64,000 nucleotides of DNA from Larix kaempferi (taxonomy: Eukaryota; Streptophyta; Pinopsida; Pinales; Pinaceae), in NCBI GenBank assembly GCA_027924585.1, contig BSBM01000712.1:4242501-4306500 (forward strand), given 5' to 3'. Positions 45,858 to 56,677 of the stretch are shown piece by piece. The position numbers and the translations under genes are program-made. The notes under the pieces are model-generated. The model was not told where the DNA came from, ran no database searches, and worked only from the letters and a program-made list of their open reading frames with translations. Each line of letters opens with the position of its first letter. The first letter of the stretch is position 1.

Positions 45858-46265
45858 TTTACGGTCTAAGGATGATTAATCCACACCATTCATTTAGGAC
45901 TATGTCCAAGGATGATTTAATCCACACCATTCATTTAGGACTATGTCCAAGGATGACTTAATCCCCACCGTACATTTAGGACTATGTCCAAGGATGACTT
46001 AATACCCACCGTACATTTAGGACTATGTCCAAGGATGACTTAATCACCACCATACATTTAGCACTATGTCCAAGGACGAATTAATGCCCACCGTACATTT
46101 GGGACTATGTCCAAGGATGACTTAATCCCCACCGTACATTTAGGACTATCTCCATGGATGACTTAATCCCCACCGTACATTTAGGACTATGTCCAAGGAT
46201 GAATTAATCCTCACCGTACATTTAGGACTATATCCAAGGATGACTTAATCCTCACATGTCCATAA
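45858..46265 (-). repeat. element D 3' UTR array 2 (exact 41 bp period)
   Basis: The actatgtcc word starts at 45899, 45940, 45981, 46022, 46063, 46104, 46145, 46186 and 46227: nine steps of exactly 41 bp without an indel. Longer related units (cttcattctcgaagac) follow to about 46500. Confidence 0.95.
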
Positions 46266-46633
46266 AGGACTTCATTCTCGAAGACCATACATCTATGGAT
46301 CAATTCAAGGGACCGAAGTCCGGGGATGATACAATCCCCACTTGTCCACTAAAGACTTCATTCTCGAAGACATATGTCTACGGATCAATTTAGAACATGT
46401 GTTCAAGGATGATGCAATCCCTCTTCTTTCTCGGAGACATATGTCTACAGATCCTTTTAGAACATGTGTTCAAGGATGATGCAATCCCCTTGTCAACTTA
46501 GACCTTGTCTAAGGACCATCCACCAACCTCTCTGTTGGCATCACCAATATAGGTATCCACATCATCGACCTCACTATCGATGCAGGAAATCTCATCATAA
46601 GTGACCACATCACTCCCCCTCTCGAGGAGGGTC

Positions 46634-47720
46634 CTACCAAGCTTGTCTCGGAAAATACTCAAACTTTACTTGAGGTAGAGGTTTGGTTAGTACATTGGTA
46701 ACTTGTTCACTTGAGGTAGAGGTTTGGTTAGTACATCGACCACTTGTTACAAATTTGAACTTTATAGTTCCTTTATGCGCCATATCATGGAACACTGGAT
46801 TCTCTGCCATCTTGATACAACTCTGTTTGTCACATAGGATCACAATTGGGTCCATCTCTAAGTAAAACAATCCAGAAGCCATACTGCTTCACAACTAGAA
46901 GAGCAACCAGCCATATATTCCACTTGTGCTGAGAGCCACACTAGACTGCTTCCAGCTAAACCACGAGATCATGGCTGATCCCAGACAATAACATCCTCTT
47001 GATGTGTTCTTCCTGTCTGATACACTTTCTGCCCAATCAACATCTGTGTAGCCATCTGAAGTCATGATCTCCAAGATAGCATAGATCAAAGTCTATCGTA
47101 TCCTTTAGGTACCTCATCACATGCTTTGCAACTATCAGGTGAACACATCTAGTTTCCACTAGATACTGACTCAAGGTGTTCACAGCAAAGCATATATCTG
47201 ACCTAGTATTTGTTAGATACAGCAATGACCCAATAATTTGTCTATACAGAGTTATATACACTAACTCTGATGAGTCATTCGTTAACAACTTCAAGTTGGA
47301 ATCCATGAGAGTGGCCATTCCAACATATCAAGTCTTTTTAATATTTCTCAGCATACTTGCCCTGGTTGAGAAAGATTCCTTCTAATCCTTTCCATACTTC
47401 CAGACCTAGGAAGTAATGCATCAATCTGAGATCTTTCATTTTCATTTCTGCAGCCATCTATTTGTGCCATCTCTCGTCAAATGGGTATACTAATATGAGC
47501 CTCAACATCATTAGAACTCTGTGGTGAGTTCCTTCTTGCATCCATATCATATGTGTATAGAAACCATATTCAACCTTGTAGCAAAGGTTGAGATCCATAT
47601 CACCCATGGTAATCACTATCGTTCCTAGGTACTCGAACAGAGCTTTCTTCAATTAAATTATTAAGATACTTGGAGCAAACATCTCATCATGATTCTCTTC
47701 CTCTTTCTAAGAGAATCTTC
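46634..47720 (-). pseudogene. element D RT and RNase H remnant
   Basis: Reading down: KKALFEYLG and LCYKVEYGF (deleted RT middle, no YVDD), then HYFLGLEVWKGLEGIFLNQG, TLYRQIIGSLLYLTNTRSDI, DWAESVSDRKNTS (RNase H start), LCDKQSCIKMAENPVFHDMA and VTNVLTKPLPQVKFEYF. Frames shift several times. Unlike A and C there is no stop after EVW (WKGLEG here). Confidence 0.85.
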
Positions 47721-48076
47721 TATCCATGAGTCTTCTATAGTGTGTTTGATTTGTAAATCATTTTGTTGAACATCCATCGCTTGTTCAGTGTTCATCATTC
47801 GTCATGATCTTTCCTACAAATCAAAATTAAGTACATGTTTAGTAATACTTCATAATCATCAAATCATATTGATATGATAACCTATTATGCACACAGATAT
47901 CATTTACATAGATATGCAACTATCTTGACCAATACTTTGGCACAACACTTTTCCATATCCTGTATGCATACAGTGGCTATCTAGATGCCTTCCATCTCTA
48001 CCAGAACATACTATCGAGAGTGTGCACAACTCTCAGCATGTCAGCAAAGAGGTTCCATTCTAGACAAGCAACAATC
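47721..48076 (-). other. element D noncoding interior, first part
   Basis: Homologous to the element C interior near 41230-41350 in inverted orientation (shared ctagatgccttcc and cagcatgtcagcaaagagg). Confidence 0.7.
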
Positions 48077-48638
48077 ATTAGAGGAAATTTAAATTTAAAA
48101 TGGGCCTTCCAAAAATAATACAAATTCCATGTCATCATGTATTAGCCAATCAAAATGCTTTAAAATTCAACAAGGGAGCACTTAAAAAAATTGGAGGAAA
48201 AAAATAAAAACTACTTTTTGGATCATATTTTCCACTTATCTCCTTGTAGGTTTACTCAAATTTCAAGCAGGAGGACTCGTTGGATGCATAATTAAATTAT
48301 TCATCCAACGAGTACCCATGTTTCATACTTTTAACAACATCCACACCATGAAAAATCGAAAATACATTAAAAAACGTGTTTTCTCTCACTAGAAATATGT
48401 TTTTTAATGTATTTTCGATTTTTCATGGTGTGAATATTGTTAAAAGTATTCAACATGGGTACTCATTGGATGCCTAATTTAATTATGCATCCAACGAGTC
48501 CTCCCGCTTGAAATTTGAGTAAACCTACAAGGAGATAAGTTGAAAATACGATCCAAAAAAGTAGGTTTTTACTCTCTCTCTACTATTATTTTATTATTTT
48601 CCTTAGGAGGCCCATTTTTTACCCAAATTTCCTCTAAT
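48077..48638. mobile_element. foldback MITE, copy 2 (562 bp)
   Basis: attagaggaaattt at the left and aaatttcctctaat at the right, with long inverted arms meeting at about 48385-48394. Element C has the matching empty place (complement of 41221-41250: agcaatggaatg), which fixes the insertion boundary to within about 3 bases and rules out a long target duplication. The outer segments are in reverse order to copy 1. Confidence 0.9.
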
Positions 48639-50889
48639 GGGAATGTTTGTCCAATTTAACAATCATATGCATATTAGTAGTATACTGTTCAATGCTATAT
48701 GAATATTTACACTCAGCATGATATATTCTAGGAATACAAATATGTATACAACTATTACAAGCAATATCATTTACTATTTCAAATAACAACTCAAATACTT
48801 ATCTTTTATGTTTGTGTGGTTGTCTCTCACTTGATCTTCTATATGTCTTTTGAACTTCTATTCATTCTGTACCACTGTGCATGCTCAAGTGTGCACTAGT
48901 GTCATCCTCATGATCTCATACAAAAACATATATTCATTAGTATATTCTAAATATTATCAAAACATTATAATTCTAAATAATCTTGAATATGTATAGTCAT
49001 GATCATAGATAATAAGCATTAGCATTCAAGGTTTCAGGAAAGTCTTCTTTTACTCATGCATATTCTTGTTTGATCATAGGACTCTTCTGGTTAGTTAAAT
49101 CATCAATCAAGATAAGAGACATAATATGCATAAACCCTTGATTACTAGCTTTATGAATAAGCATAACCAATCATACCAAGTAGACTTATATAAGGGATCC
49201 TAACACAAGGTAAGATTCTAACTTGACATAGGAAAACATACCTGGATTAGTATACCTGCTTAGTTATGTCATACCTAAACAATATCTTCATTGTTCTCTT
49301 CAATGAATTAGTGATCTTGTGCTAGAACTTGCATATCTCATAGGTTAAGCATAATATAACAAAGTCATACATACTTCATAAGTAGAACAAATATTATGGA
49401 TGAGTCTTTGTCTTCATGTTGTCATGGTCATGGAACTTGATTTTGTCTTTCATGATGTACCTGTATCTTGTTAGCAGACAACATCAACCTCATACAACAT
49501 CACAGTGCATTAGTACAATCATATAGCCCTAATCAATGAATGTCTTCTATCATTCACATACTTTTACTAGGGTGATAAGACAACTCTAACATTAATCAAG
49601 ATTGTACTATGAAGACAAACATATTATGAACTTAATCAAGAATCATATTTCAAGACATATCTGTATCTCCTTAAGTCATATCTGTCGAGATTTCTTGTAG
49701 TCTTCTTGTGTAAGGCCTTAGCCTCAACTCCCCCTGAAACTAGATCTAGAGCTCGATTAGGGTTTGTCAGAAAAACCCTAAAAATTCAATCTTTGACTTT
49801 CACACTTCTGAATGTATGGAAGGATGTGTCTTGCTGAGATGATCAAACTAGCATACTTCAATTTTGAAATCTCCAAAATTTGACCCCTCAAAATTGCCTT
49901 CGAAACTTCTGGATCTTTTGGATAGGATCCCAAACTAGGGTTTAATGAATCCCACCCTTCTGCCCAATCAAAGGGTTTGATCTAGGGCTCTAAACTCTTA
50001 TTTTTCTGAGGAGCTTCCAGCTGTGGTCACAGACTTAAAAAATTCCAACTTTTGCTAAAGCCCTAATTTTCCATCTTTTCGATCAAAATCCCGAACTGGG
50101 GTTTGATCAAGCCTGGTCTTCTACCCAACCAAAAAATTCGATATTGGTCTCTAAATTTCTATTTTTCTTAGTAGCATTCAGCCATGGACTCCGATTCCAA
50201 AAATTCTAACTTTCTTCGAAACCCTAAATTCCGAAGCCATGAATGAAGGTGCTCCAAAAATAATTATGTTTTGACAGAAATATGTACCTGATTTTTTCTT
50301 CTGTAACTCTGAACTTTTTGATCCACAGGGTCTGAAAACGGTTTTGTGGTAGCCTGACCTATCATCTTTCCACCCCGATAGGTCTGACCTCAATTGGATT
50401 TTCCGAGAGAGAGTTATGCCGAGTGTCGCAACATGACCTGTTGTTGGGATAAAACAGGAGAGCGAACATGTATGGCATGCCATGTGTCACTGGTTCAACT
50501 TTGGCCTCTAAAAATGTTTCTTGCGATAGTACATTCTGTGTAATCCCTATCACTTTTTACGAAATTTAATTTGGAGCTTCCTAGCCCAAGGTATGACCTT
50601 TTTTCCTAGGTCACCTGATTTTGATTGAGATATGGAAGAGGCAGAAACCCTAAATTGTACTGATCATAACTCACAAAGTACAACGAATATAAGGGTTTCC
50701 TTTGGAAACAAGGTACCTGGGGATGTTATCGACGACTTGAAAAGGTTTTAGATCCTGAACCTTTGCCAAAATGGATTTATAGCGAAAGTTCCACGATGAC
50801 TGGTTTTTTCTATACAAAACCCAAACCTTGAAATTGTCGCAAGTGAAGCAAGTATCGTAAGTGCCATACATTGCCTTCCTTCAGGTTAG
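48639..50889 (-). other. element D noncoding interior, gag-start remnant and leader
   Basis: 48639-49650 pairs with C 40373-41220. Near 49690-49760 a short gag-start remnant can be aligned. 49760-50889 is the leader, with the same phrases as in A and C. No open gene. Confidence 0.65.
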
Positions 50890-50901
50890 CTCTGATACCA
50901 T
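50890..50901 (-). promoter_or_regulatory. element D primer binding site (tRNA-iMet)
   Basis: gctctgatacca, complement of TGGTATCAGAGC, directly against the 5' LTR. Confidence 0.95.
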
Positions 50902-51504
50902 GTTAAGATTCAATATGCTAAGACAAAAAATATCAGCATTACATTCCATTGCACAATAATAGCATATACAGGATCACTGAAGAAACAATAAGCACAACAT
51001 AAACACAAGAGACACAGATTTATCTTGGGAAACCCTCATGGGGTAGAAAACCCAACAAAGCTTCCTCAATACAGATGACCAGCAATATACAAAGATGAAA
51101 ACCAAAGACATGATCTCCTCCTCCTCCATAGTAGACCTCTCTCTCACAATTGCACTACATTTCAAGTGAGGGAAGTGTATCAAATGAGGAGCTCACCTCC
51201 TCTATTTATACACATCTCTGACTTGTAGAATATATTAACTAGGTCGGCCCCAACTTTACTATTGGGTTAAACACCCCACTACAATTGACTGGGACGACCC
51301 CTCTAGGGTGGTCTAACAACCCTTTGACCCACATAACACATATAGGGCTAATCCCCACTAGGGAAGTCTAATAACTCAAGTTACCACATTCTGACGGAGG
51401 AATAAACATCTCCGGATAACAATAAGATCTCCACGGAGGAATGAAACATCTCCGGAATAATAAAGTACAAATATAATATTCTTTGAAGTTACAATATTTC
51501 AACA
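50902..51504 (-). repeat. element D 5' LTR (603 bp)
   Basis: tgttaagattcaatatgc to caatatttcaaca; on the minus strand it starts TGTTGAAATATTGTAACTT. TATA GTGTATAAATAGAGG near 51199-51213. Followed by ctcag, the target duplication. Confidence 0.95.
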
Positions 51505-51988
51505 CTCAGAACTGGCTTCATTACTCAACAATCATAGTACGACTTTCATTTAGGTAAATCCATCTATGTCAAATAGTCCTGGGAAGCTCTACTCAAACCA
51601 AAGTTAAGCACTAGGATATGGGAGATTGGAATTATTGAGGATATCCCCTCATTTTCCTCTCAACCATAACCAGAGTTGACTCGCGTACGGGGGTCCTTTC
51701 GAACTTCGGGATTTGCTACCCTGCCCATGCATTTAGACTAGGCTGACGAATTTCCCCCTAGGTTATTTCATATTGATGGTAGCCTTAGTATCATACCTCT
51801 AGGATTCTACACAGGTAGAGTGGGCGGTTATTGCCGCTTCACCTCGGACAAACGTGGAAGGTAACCCTCTGGCAGTATTTCCCATTGATTGCCTGGTTTG
51901 ATTACCTAGGACCTTTTTAGTGCTGTACTCTTTGTGGCATTTGTTTTTAGTTGGCCTTAGATATTTTTGGCCTGTTGAGTCGAAAAAT
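51505..51988 (+). other. element F leader, second part
   Basis: Untranslated part between the D insertion and the gag-like start. Contains a GC-richer patch (cgcgtacgggggtcc near 51684). No other gene. Confidence 0.6.
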
Positions 51989-53473
51989 ATGGATACTATA
52001 CCGTTGAGCACCAATCAAGGGACCCCTATTCAAGGGGATCCTTGTGCTTTTCCATTCATTAGGAACATTGGTACTCCCTTAATGGCTACCTTGAATCTTT
52101 TGAGATTCACTATAAGGCTACTGGTTTGGTTGTTTTCCACTCCGAACACCTTGCATGCTCCTGATGATTCTCTTGTAAGCACTTCACATCAAGAGCATCA
52201 GAACCCTATGTCTATTTCGCTAGTAACATTTTCTCCTCCTCCTTCTACCTCATGTGGTGAAAGTAGTAATACTAGTAACCATCAGTCTAAAAGGAATAGA
52301 TGGAGGAAGAATAGGAAGAATATGCCAAAGAAAAGGCGCAGCCACCTAGCCTCTAGAGGTCATGCTGGGGGAACCCACCCAACTTCTGGAGGCCATGTTG
52401 GCGGAAAAATTTTAGTCACTGGAAATCATACTGAACCTCGCCACCCAGTCTCTGAAGGTCATGCTGGGGGCACCTACCCAACCTTTGGTGGTCATGTTGG
52501 GAGAACTTGCTCAGCCACTGGAAATCATACTGAGCCTTGCCACCCAGCCTCTAGAATTCATGCTGAGGGCACCTACCCAGCCTCTGGAGGTCATGCTTGG
52601 AGAAAACTTTCAGTCAATGCAAATCATACTGAAATCATGTCTTCAACCATTGTTTCTCATGTTGAGGACATGTCATTGACCACTGCTGGTCATATTAATG
52701 ACAAGTCACTAGTTACTATGAGTCATACTGGCGACACTAAATCAACCACTACAAGTCATGCTGAGAACGTTGACATTGTTGACAAACCTAACAAACAGAA
52801 GCTTAAGTTCCCTTGTAAGTTTTGCAAGGGAGACCACCTGACCTATTTGTGCCCTGTACTTCTAGAAGTGCAAAGAGTGTGGCCCATAGTTCAAAAGTAT
52901 TCTGCTTCTGAGCAACTAGCCACTGCAAGTCATGCTGGGGGCAAGCTGTCAGCCAATGCTAGTCATGCTGAGAGTACTATTGTTGTACAACAGTATAAGC
53001 TTATAGGACGGAAGCCAAAGTTCCCTTGTAAACTTTGGAAGGTAGATCACCTTACTAACCCATGCCCTACTGTTCCAGAGGTGCGGAGAGTGTGGTCCAT
53101 GTCTGAAGGATCCTGTGCTCCTGAATTGTCTATAGATTCCCAACAGCTAGATCAAACTTTGGTTGATGAAGTGGTTGAACCAATGCAATCTTTGGTCAAC
53201 CCCACTTTTTCTTCGGAGAGTGAAGTGATCGAATTGATGCAATATTCGACCGATCCCATCAGTCCTTCGGAGATTGATGCACGTGTCCCTGAAGTCTTCT
53301 ACATTACCAGTTTGGATGTTTCTAAAAATGGGGGCACTTCATCTATGCCGAGTGAACCCCTACCAAGCTCTAAGATCATTTCCTTTGATTGGAATAGTCT
53401 AACTGGGCCTCACCTTCCTTCTGGTACACCTTTTCAGATAAAGGTTGATATGGGAAACCATGCGGTTCATTGA
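51989..53473 (+). CDS. element F gag-like protein with 11-residue His repeats and zinc knuckles
   Basis: A 494-residue frame; the ATG at 51989 (MDTIPLSTNQGTP) is preferred over the in-frame one at 51920, which lies in leader-like sequence. Residues 1-105 are unremarkable with a basic patch (SKRNRWRKNRKNMPKKRR). From residue 125 to 257 a His recurs at exactly every 11th position (13 times), and again at 315 and 326. Zinc knuckle 1 is CKFCKGDHLTYLC (276-288, CX2CX3HX4C). Knuckle 2 (347-359) has Trp for the second Cys. The end (DWNSLTGPHLP, then VDMGNHAVH) leads to a protease whose VDEG follows a TGA. It probably binds RNA in the particle. The gypsy assignment rests on the knuckle and protease types. 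Confidence 0.8.
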   Translation: MDTIPLSTNQGTPIQGDPCAFPFIRNIGTPLMATLNLLRFTIRLLVWLFSTPNTLHAPDDSLVSTSHQEHQNPMSISLVTFSPPPSTSCGESSNTSNHQSKRNRWRKNRKNMPKKRRSHLASRGHAGGTHPTSGGHVGGKILVTGNHTEPRHPVSEGHAGGTYPTFGGHVGRTCSATGNHTEPCHPASRIHAEGTYPASGGHAWRKLSVNANHTEIMSSTIVSHVEDMSLTTAGHINDKSLVTMSHTGDTKSTTTSHAENVDIVDKPNKQKLKFPCKFCKGDHLTYLCPVLLEVQRVWPIVQKYSASEQLATASHAGGKLSANASHAESTIVVQQYKLIGRKPKFPCKLWKVDHLTNPCPTVPEVRRVWSMSEGSCAPELSIDSQQLDQTLVDEVVEPMQSLVNPTFSSESEVIELMQYSTDPISPSEIDARVPEVFYITSLDVSKNGGTSSMPSEPLPSSKIISFDWNSLTGPHLPSGTPFQIKVDMGNHAVH

Positions 53474-53490
53474 TGTATTGTAGATGAAGG
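53471..53490 (+). pseudogene. start of element F protease, cut by element E
   Basis: After the TGA the same frame continues C-I-V-D-E-G. CIVDEG is the active-site form of plant gypsy proteases with D-E-G in place of D-S/T-G. Element E is inserted immediately after, so no more of pol is in the window. Confidence 0.55.
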
Positions 53491-54194
53491 TGTAAAATTA
53501 GTCACATCAGATCTATTGAACAAGAATATCAATCACAAAGATGTAAAACAATTTGGAGTAAAAACTATGCAAGAGAGATGCATCAATGCTCTATAATATA
53601 GAATGGTATAATTACAATATAATACTGTCACAATGAGTGAGCAATTCAAATTAGCTAAGGAGGTCATTCGAATATACTGCATGGCATAGCTTGGCTCCAA
53701 CTAGGAGTCCTCATCATCAATCAATGGTGGTCATTAATGCACAAGTAACTATCAGCCAGGTGTCAAACTGAGTCGAACTGAGTGTAATAAGTGTAACTGA
53801 TGGTAATGGCACTAATGTAGGGATGGAGGCTCAGTGGAGGGTGCATGAGTAGTTAACTGCACTCAGAATAGGTAGTCAAGACTCATCGGAGGTCAATCAG
53901 AGTGGTAACAACAGTTAGGAGTCAGTCTAGCCTCAAATCAAGGAAAGACAACTAACTAACTGAAGTGAAACTGACTGGTAGGTGAGAAAAGGTGCCCTTC
54001 TGCAGTGGAAGGTGAGAAGTGGGTGCCTCCCTGACTAGGAGGGATAATTCTGAGTGGAAAGTAGCTCCCGAGTGCTGGAAGACTAGGGACTAGGTGCTGG
54101 AGGCATCAAACTGGTCACTGGGTAGCATGCGGGTGCATGCATGTAATGAATCCATGCATGCAAAGTACAGACTGAATGATGAGATATCCTAACA
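53491..54194 (-). repeat. element E 3' LTR (704 bp)
   Basis: tgtaaaattagtcacatc to gagatatcctaaca. It matches 63284-64000 in the same order. The two LTRs differ in the number of gcatgca-type words near their right ends. Confidence 0.95.
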
Positions 54195-54367
54195 CCCCCC
54201 CTCAAGCTATACTATGATGTAAAAAATAAAATGTAGGGCCCTAGTTACTGAGACCAAAGGTCACCCTAATACAATAATCCAAAAAATGCTGAAAATAAGC
54301 TAATTGAGGAAAGAGGGAAAACCCAATGGGAAGGAAGCTTCCCCTCAAGATAAACATAAAAATGGAT

Positions 54368-55126
54368 CTAATCTGTCTCCACCATGATGGAACTCTTCCC
54401 CAATAGTGAACGGAGGTAAGATAACTTCTTCTCAATGAAGCTCTTGGTGAAGATGTCTGCAATTTGCTCATCAGTAGGGAAATATTGCAGAATGATGGTG
54501 CGATCATGCACCAACTCTCGGATGTAGTGCATATGAATCTCAATGTGCTTGGTCCTCTGCCGCTGAACTGGATCGGTGGATATCTTAATAGCACTTTGAT
54601 TTTCACAAAATAGGACAGTCGAATTAGTGCTACCAAAATCAAACTCAGAAAAAATACCTTGCAAGCAAACTGCCTGAATGCAGGCATTGACTGCCCCTCG
54701 ATACTCTGCCTCTACTGAAGAAAGTGCAATGGCTGCCGGCTTTTTGCTTGACCAGAAAATGGGGACATGGCCAATCATGAAAACATATCCGGAAGTGGAC
54801 TTCCGATCTATGCTATCGCCCGCCCAATTTGAATCAGGAAAACCAATGAAATCTAGCTCAGAATCTACAACATAATGTATGCCAAAATGTCTCATACCTT
54901 GCACATACTACAAGATCCGCTTGGCTTCCTGCTAATGAATCTCATGGGACTGTTGCATATACCTTGATACAGCACTCACGGCATATGAAATATCATCCCT
55001 TGAGTTTGTCAAGTAAAGGAGTGAACCAATCAACTGTCGATACATAGTGTAGTCTGCAAGCAGTGTGTAATTTCCCTCTTCAAGACTGATTCCTAAGAGG
55101 AATGGAAATGGAGCAGCCTTACATTC
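54368..55126 (-). pseudogene. element E RNase H and RT C-terminus
   Basis: Reading down from 55126: KAAPFPFLLGISLEEGNYTL, MYRQLIGSLLYLTNSRDDIS, then two stops (near 54932 and 54908). From 54904 an open RNase H frame follows: DSNWAGDSIDRKSTSGYVFM, SVEAEYRGAVNACIQAVCL, FCENQSAIKIS, RTKHIEIHMHYIREL, DEQIADIFTKSF, ending at 54368. G1 lies just upstream, splitting it from the rest of RT. Confidence 0.92.
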
Positions 55127-55739
55127 TGTTATCACTCTAGGAACTCTCCTAGGTTGTATCTCAGAGATGCCTGGTAACTTACTATTTTCTCAATGATGGG
55201 TGAATAGGTGGATAAAAAATGGAACGACTAACACAAGGTTACTCAATCAAAGCATGTACAGACATATTCAATGGACAAGGATTTTATCCCACTCTGTTCA
55301 GAGGTTTTAAATAAAGTATATGGATGGATAGAACTTTATAATCTCAGCAGAAACATACATAAGACAGACATATGAATGGCCAACATTATAATCGAAGAAA
55401 TACTTGTAAAACTTACTTAATCAACGAAATGAAAAGATGATAGTTTTCAGACACCCAATCAACTCGAGAAATGAAATAAATCATCAAATACAACTATAGA
55501 ACATATGAGAGGTAAATCTGAACATAATAGGCAAAAGAAGCTTATATTATGATATGCTATAAGAAGTCTAAAAGTACAATCAGTGTGCTACCTCCAAAAT
55601 TGAACCTTTTCTTCCTCTCAAGTTCTAGGATTTATAGCCTTTACAACATCTTCCCAGATCCTAAGAAGCTGGATCGAAATCACTAAAAATAGAAAATCAA
55701 AACCGTTTTCAATAAACTAGGGAAAAATCCTCTTTAATT

Positions 55740-56330
55740 TGGCCAAACTGCTGAAAAATGGGGCTCAGAGATGGATTCGATTCTCCCAATCTGTGAAACC
55801 TGTAGGAAAAATGAGAGAGGTTATTGTTCTCTGATGTGTTAGGCGCAGAATGATTCTTCAGTCGCTCGAAATCATCATTTTAAAATGATGACTCTGCATA
55901 GTAAAAACGCCATTAATTTCGCCAAACTGCTGAAAAATGGGGCTCAGAGATGGGTTTAGTTCTCCAAATATGTGACACCTATGTATAAACTAAAAGAGGT
56001 TATTGTATATTGATTTGTTTTGAGCAAACACCTCTCTCATATCTTTGAAATTCGTTTCCATTTGCCCGAGATATGCATTTCAAAAACAAGGGTCAAACAG
56101 GAAAATCCTGAGATCCGAAAATTAGGGTTCAGAGATGGATTCGATTCTCTAAATCTACAAAACCTATAGAAAAACGGAGAGAGGTGATTTTTCTTTGATA
56201 TGTCAAGAACAAAAAAATATGAGTGTTTTCAAGATGATTCTCCAGTCGCTCAGAATCATCATTTGAAAATGATGACTTTTCACAGTAAAAACGCCAATTT
56301 TGCAGTAAATCTTCTCGCCTCCATCTTAAT
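55740..56330. repeat. G1 internal tandem units with palindrome
   Basis: Three degenerate units of about 180-195 bp, marked by ctcagagatggattcgattct at about 55765, 55945 and 56130. Between them lies tcatcattttaaaatgatga, a perfect palindrome (about 55882-55901), or its one-base variant. Confidence 0.8.
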
Positions 56331-56648
56331 AGTTTTCAGGTTTTCGACAGCTGCAACAAACTTTGACAAGGTCAATAGCCTTCAAGGTGATGACAAGGCA
56401 CTTAAACTCTTCTTTTGACAGTTGTACATCATCTTAACTAAAAATAGAAAGGCTCTTCAACCTTTATCTCCTTTGTAATAACCTCAAACTTAAAAGAAAG
56501 AGTGATCTCTATCCCTTTTAATTTTATCATTCATTTAGAAACTTCCTCAAATGATTTGGCAGCAAAAACATTTGATCTGAGCAAAAATATCATCATTTTG
56601 CTTGTCTCTGTGCTTTCGATGGCTTGTCAGCCAAAATTCTAACCTATA

Positions 56649-56677
56649 AGCCACCGAAAGCTTTGCTTTCGGTGGCT
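56649..56677. other. G1 hairpin a
   Basis: agccaccgaaagc and gctttcggtggct form a perfect 13 bp stem with a ttt loop. The same hairpin is in G2 at 61479-61507 with one changed pair. Confidence 0.88.

Larger units (their letters stand above)
37416..51504 (-). mobile_element. Ty1/copia-derived element D (contains C and MITE copy 2)
   Basis: Two LTRs with TGTT...AACA ends: 5' LTR 50902-51504 and 3' LTR 37416-37829 plus 44836-45031, split by element C. The target duplication is ctcaa (37411-37415) and ctcag (51505-51509). Primer site complement at 50890-50901; polypurine tract complement (ctcccccttaa) at 45032-45042. Inside there is only a decayed RT-RNase H block (46634-47720), tandem arrays, noncoding DNA shared with element C, and a remnant of the gag start near 49690-49760. 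It is non-autonomous. Confidence 0.93.

Noticed and set aside
45250-46265. CRISPR-like direct repeats
   Set aside because: The 23 and 41 bp units are contiguous without unique spacers and lie in the 3' UTR of a plant retrotransposon.
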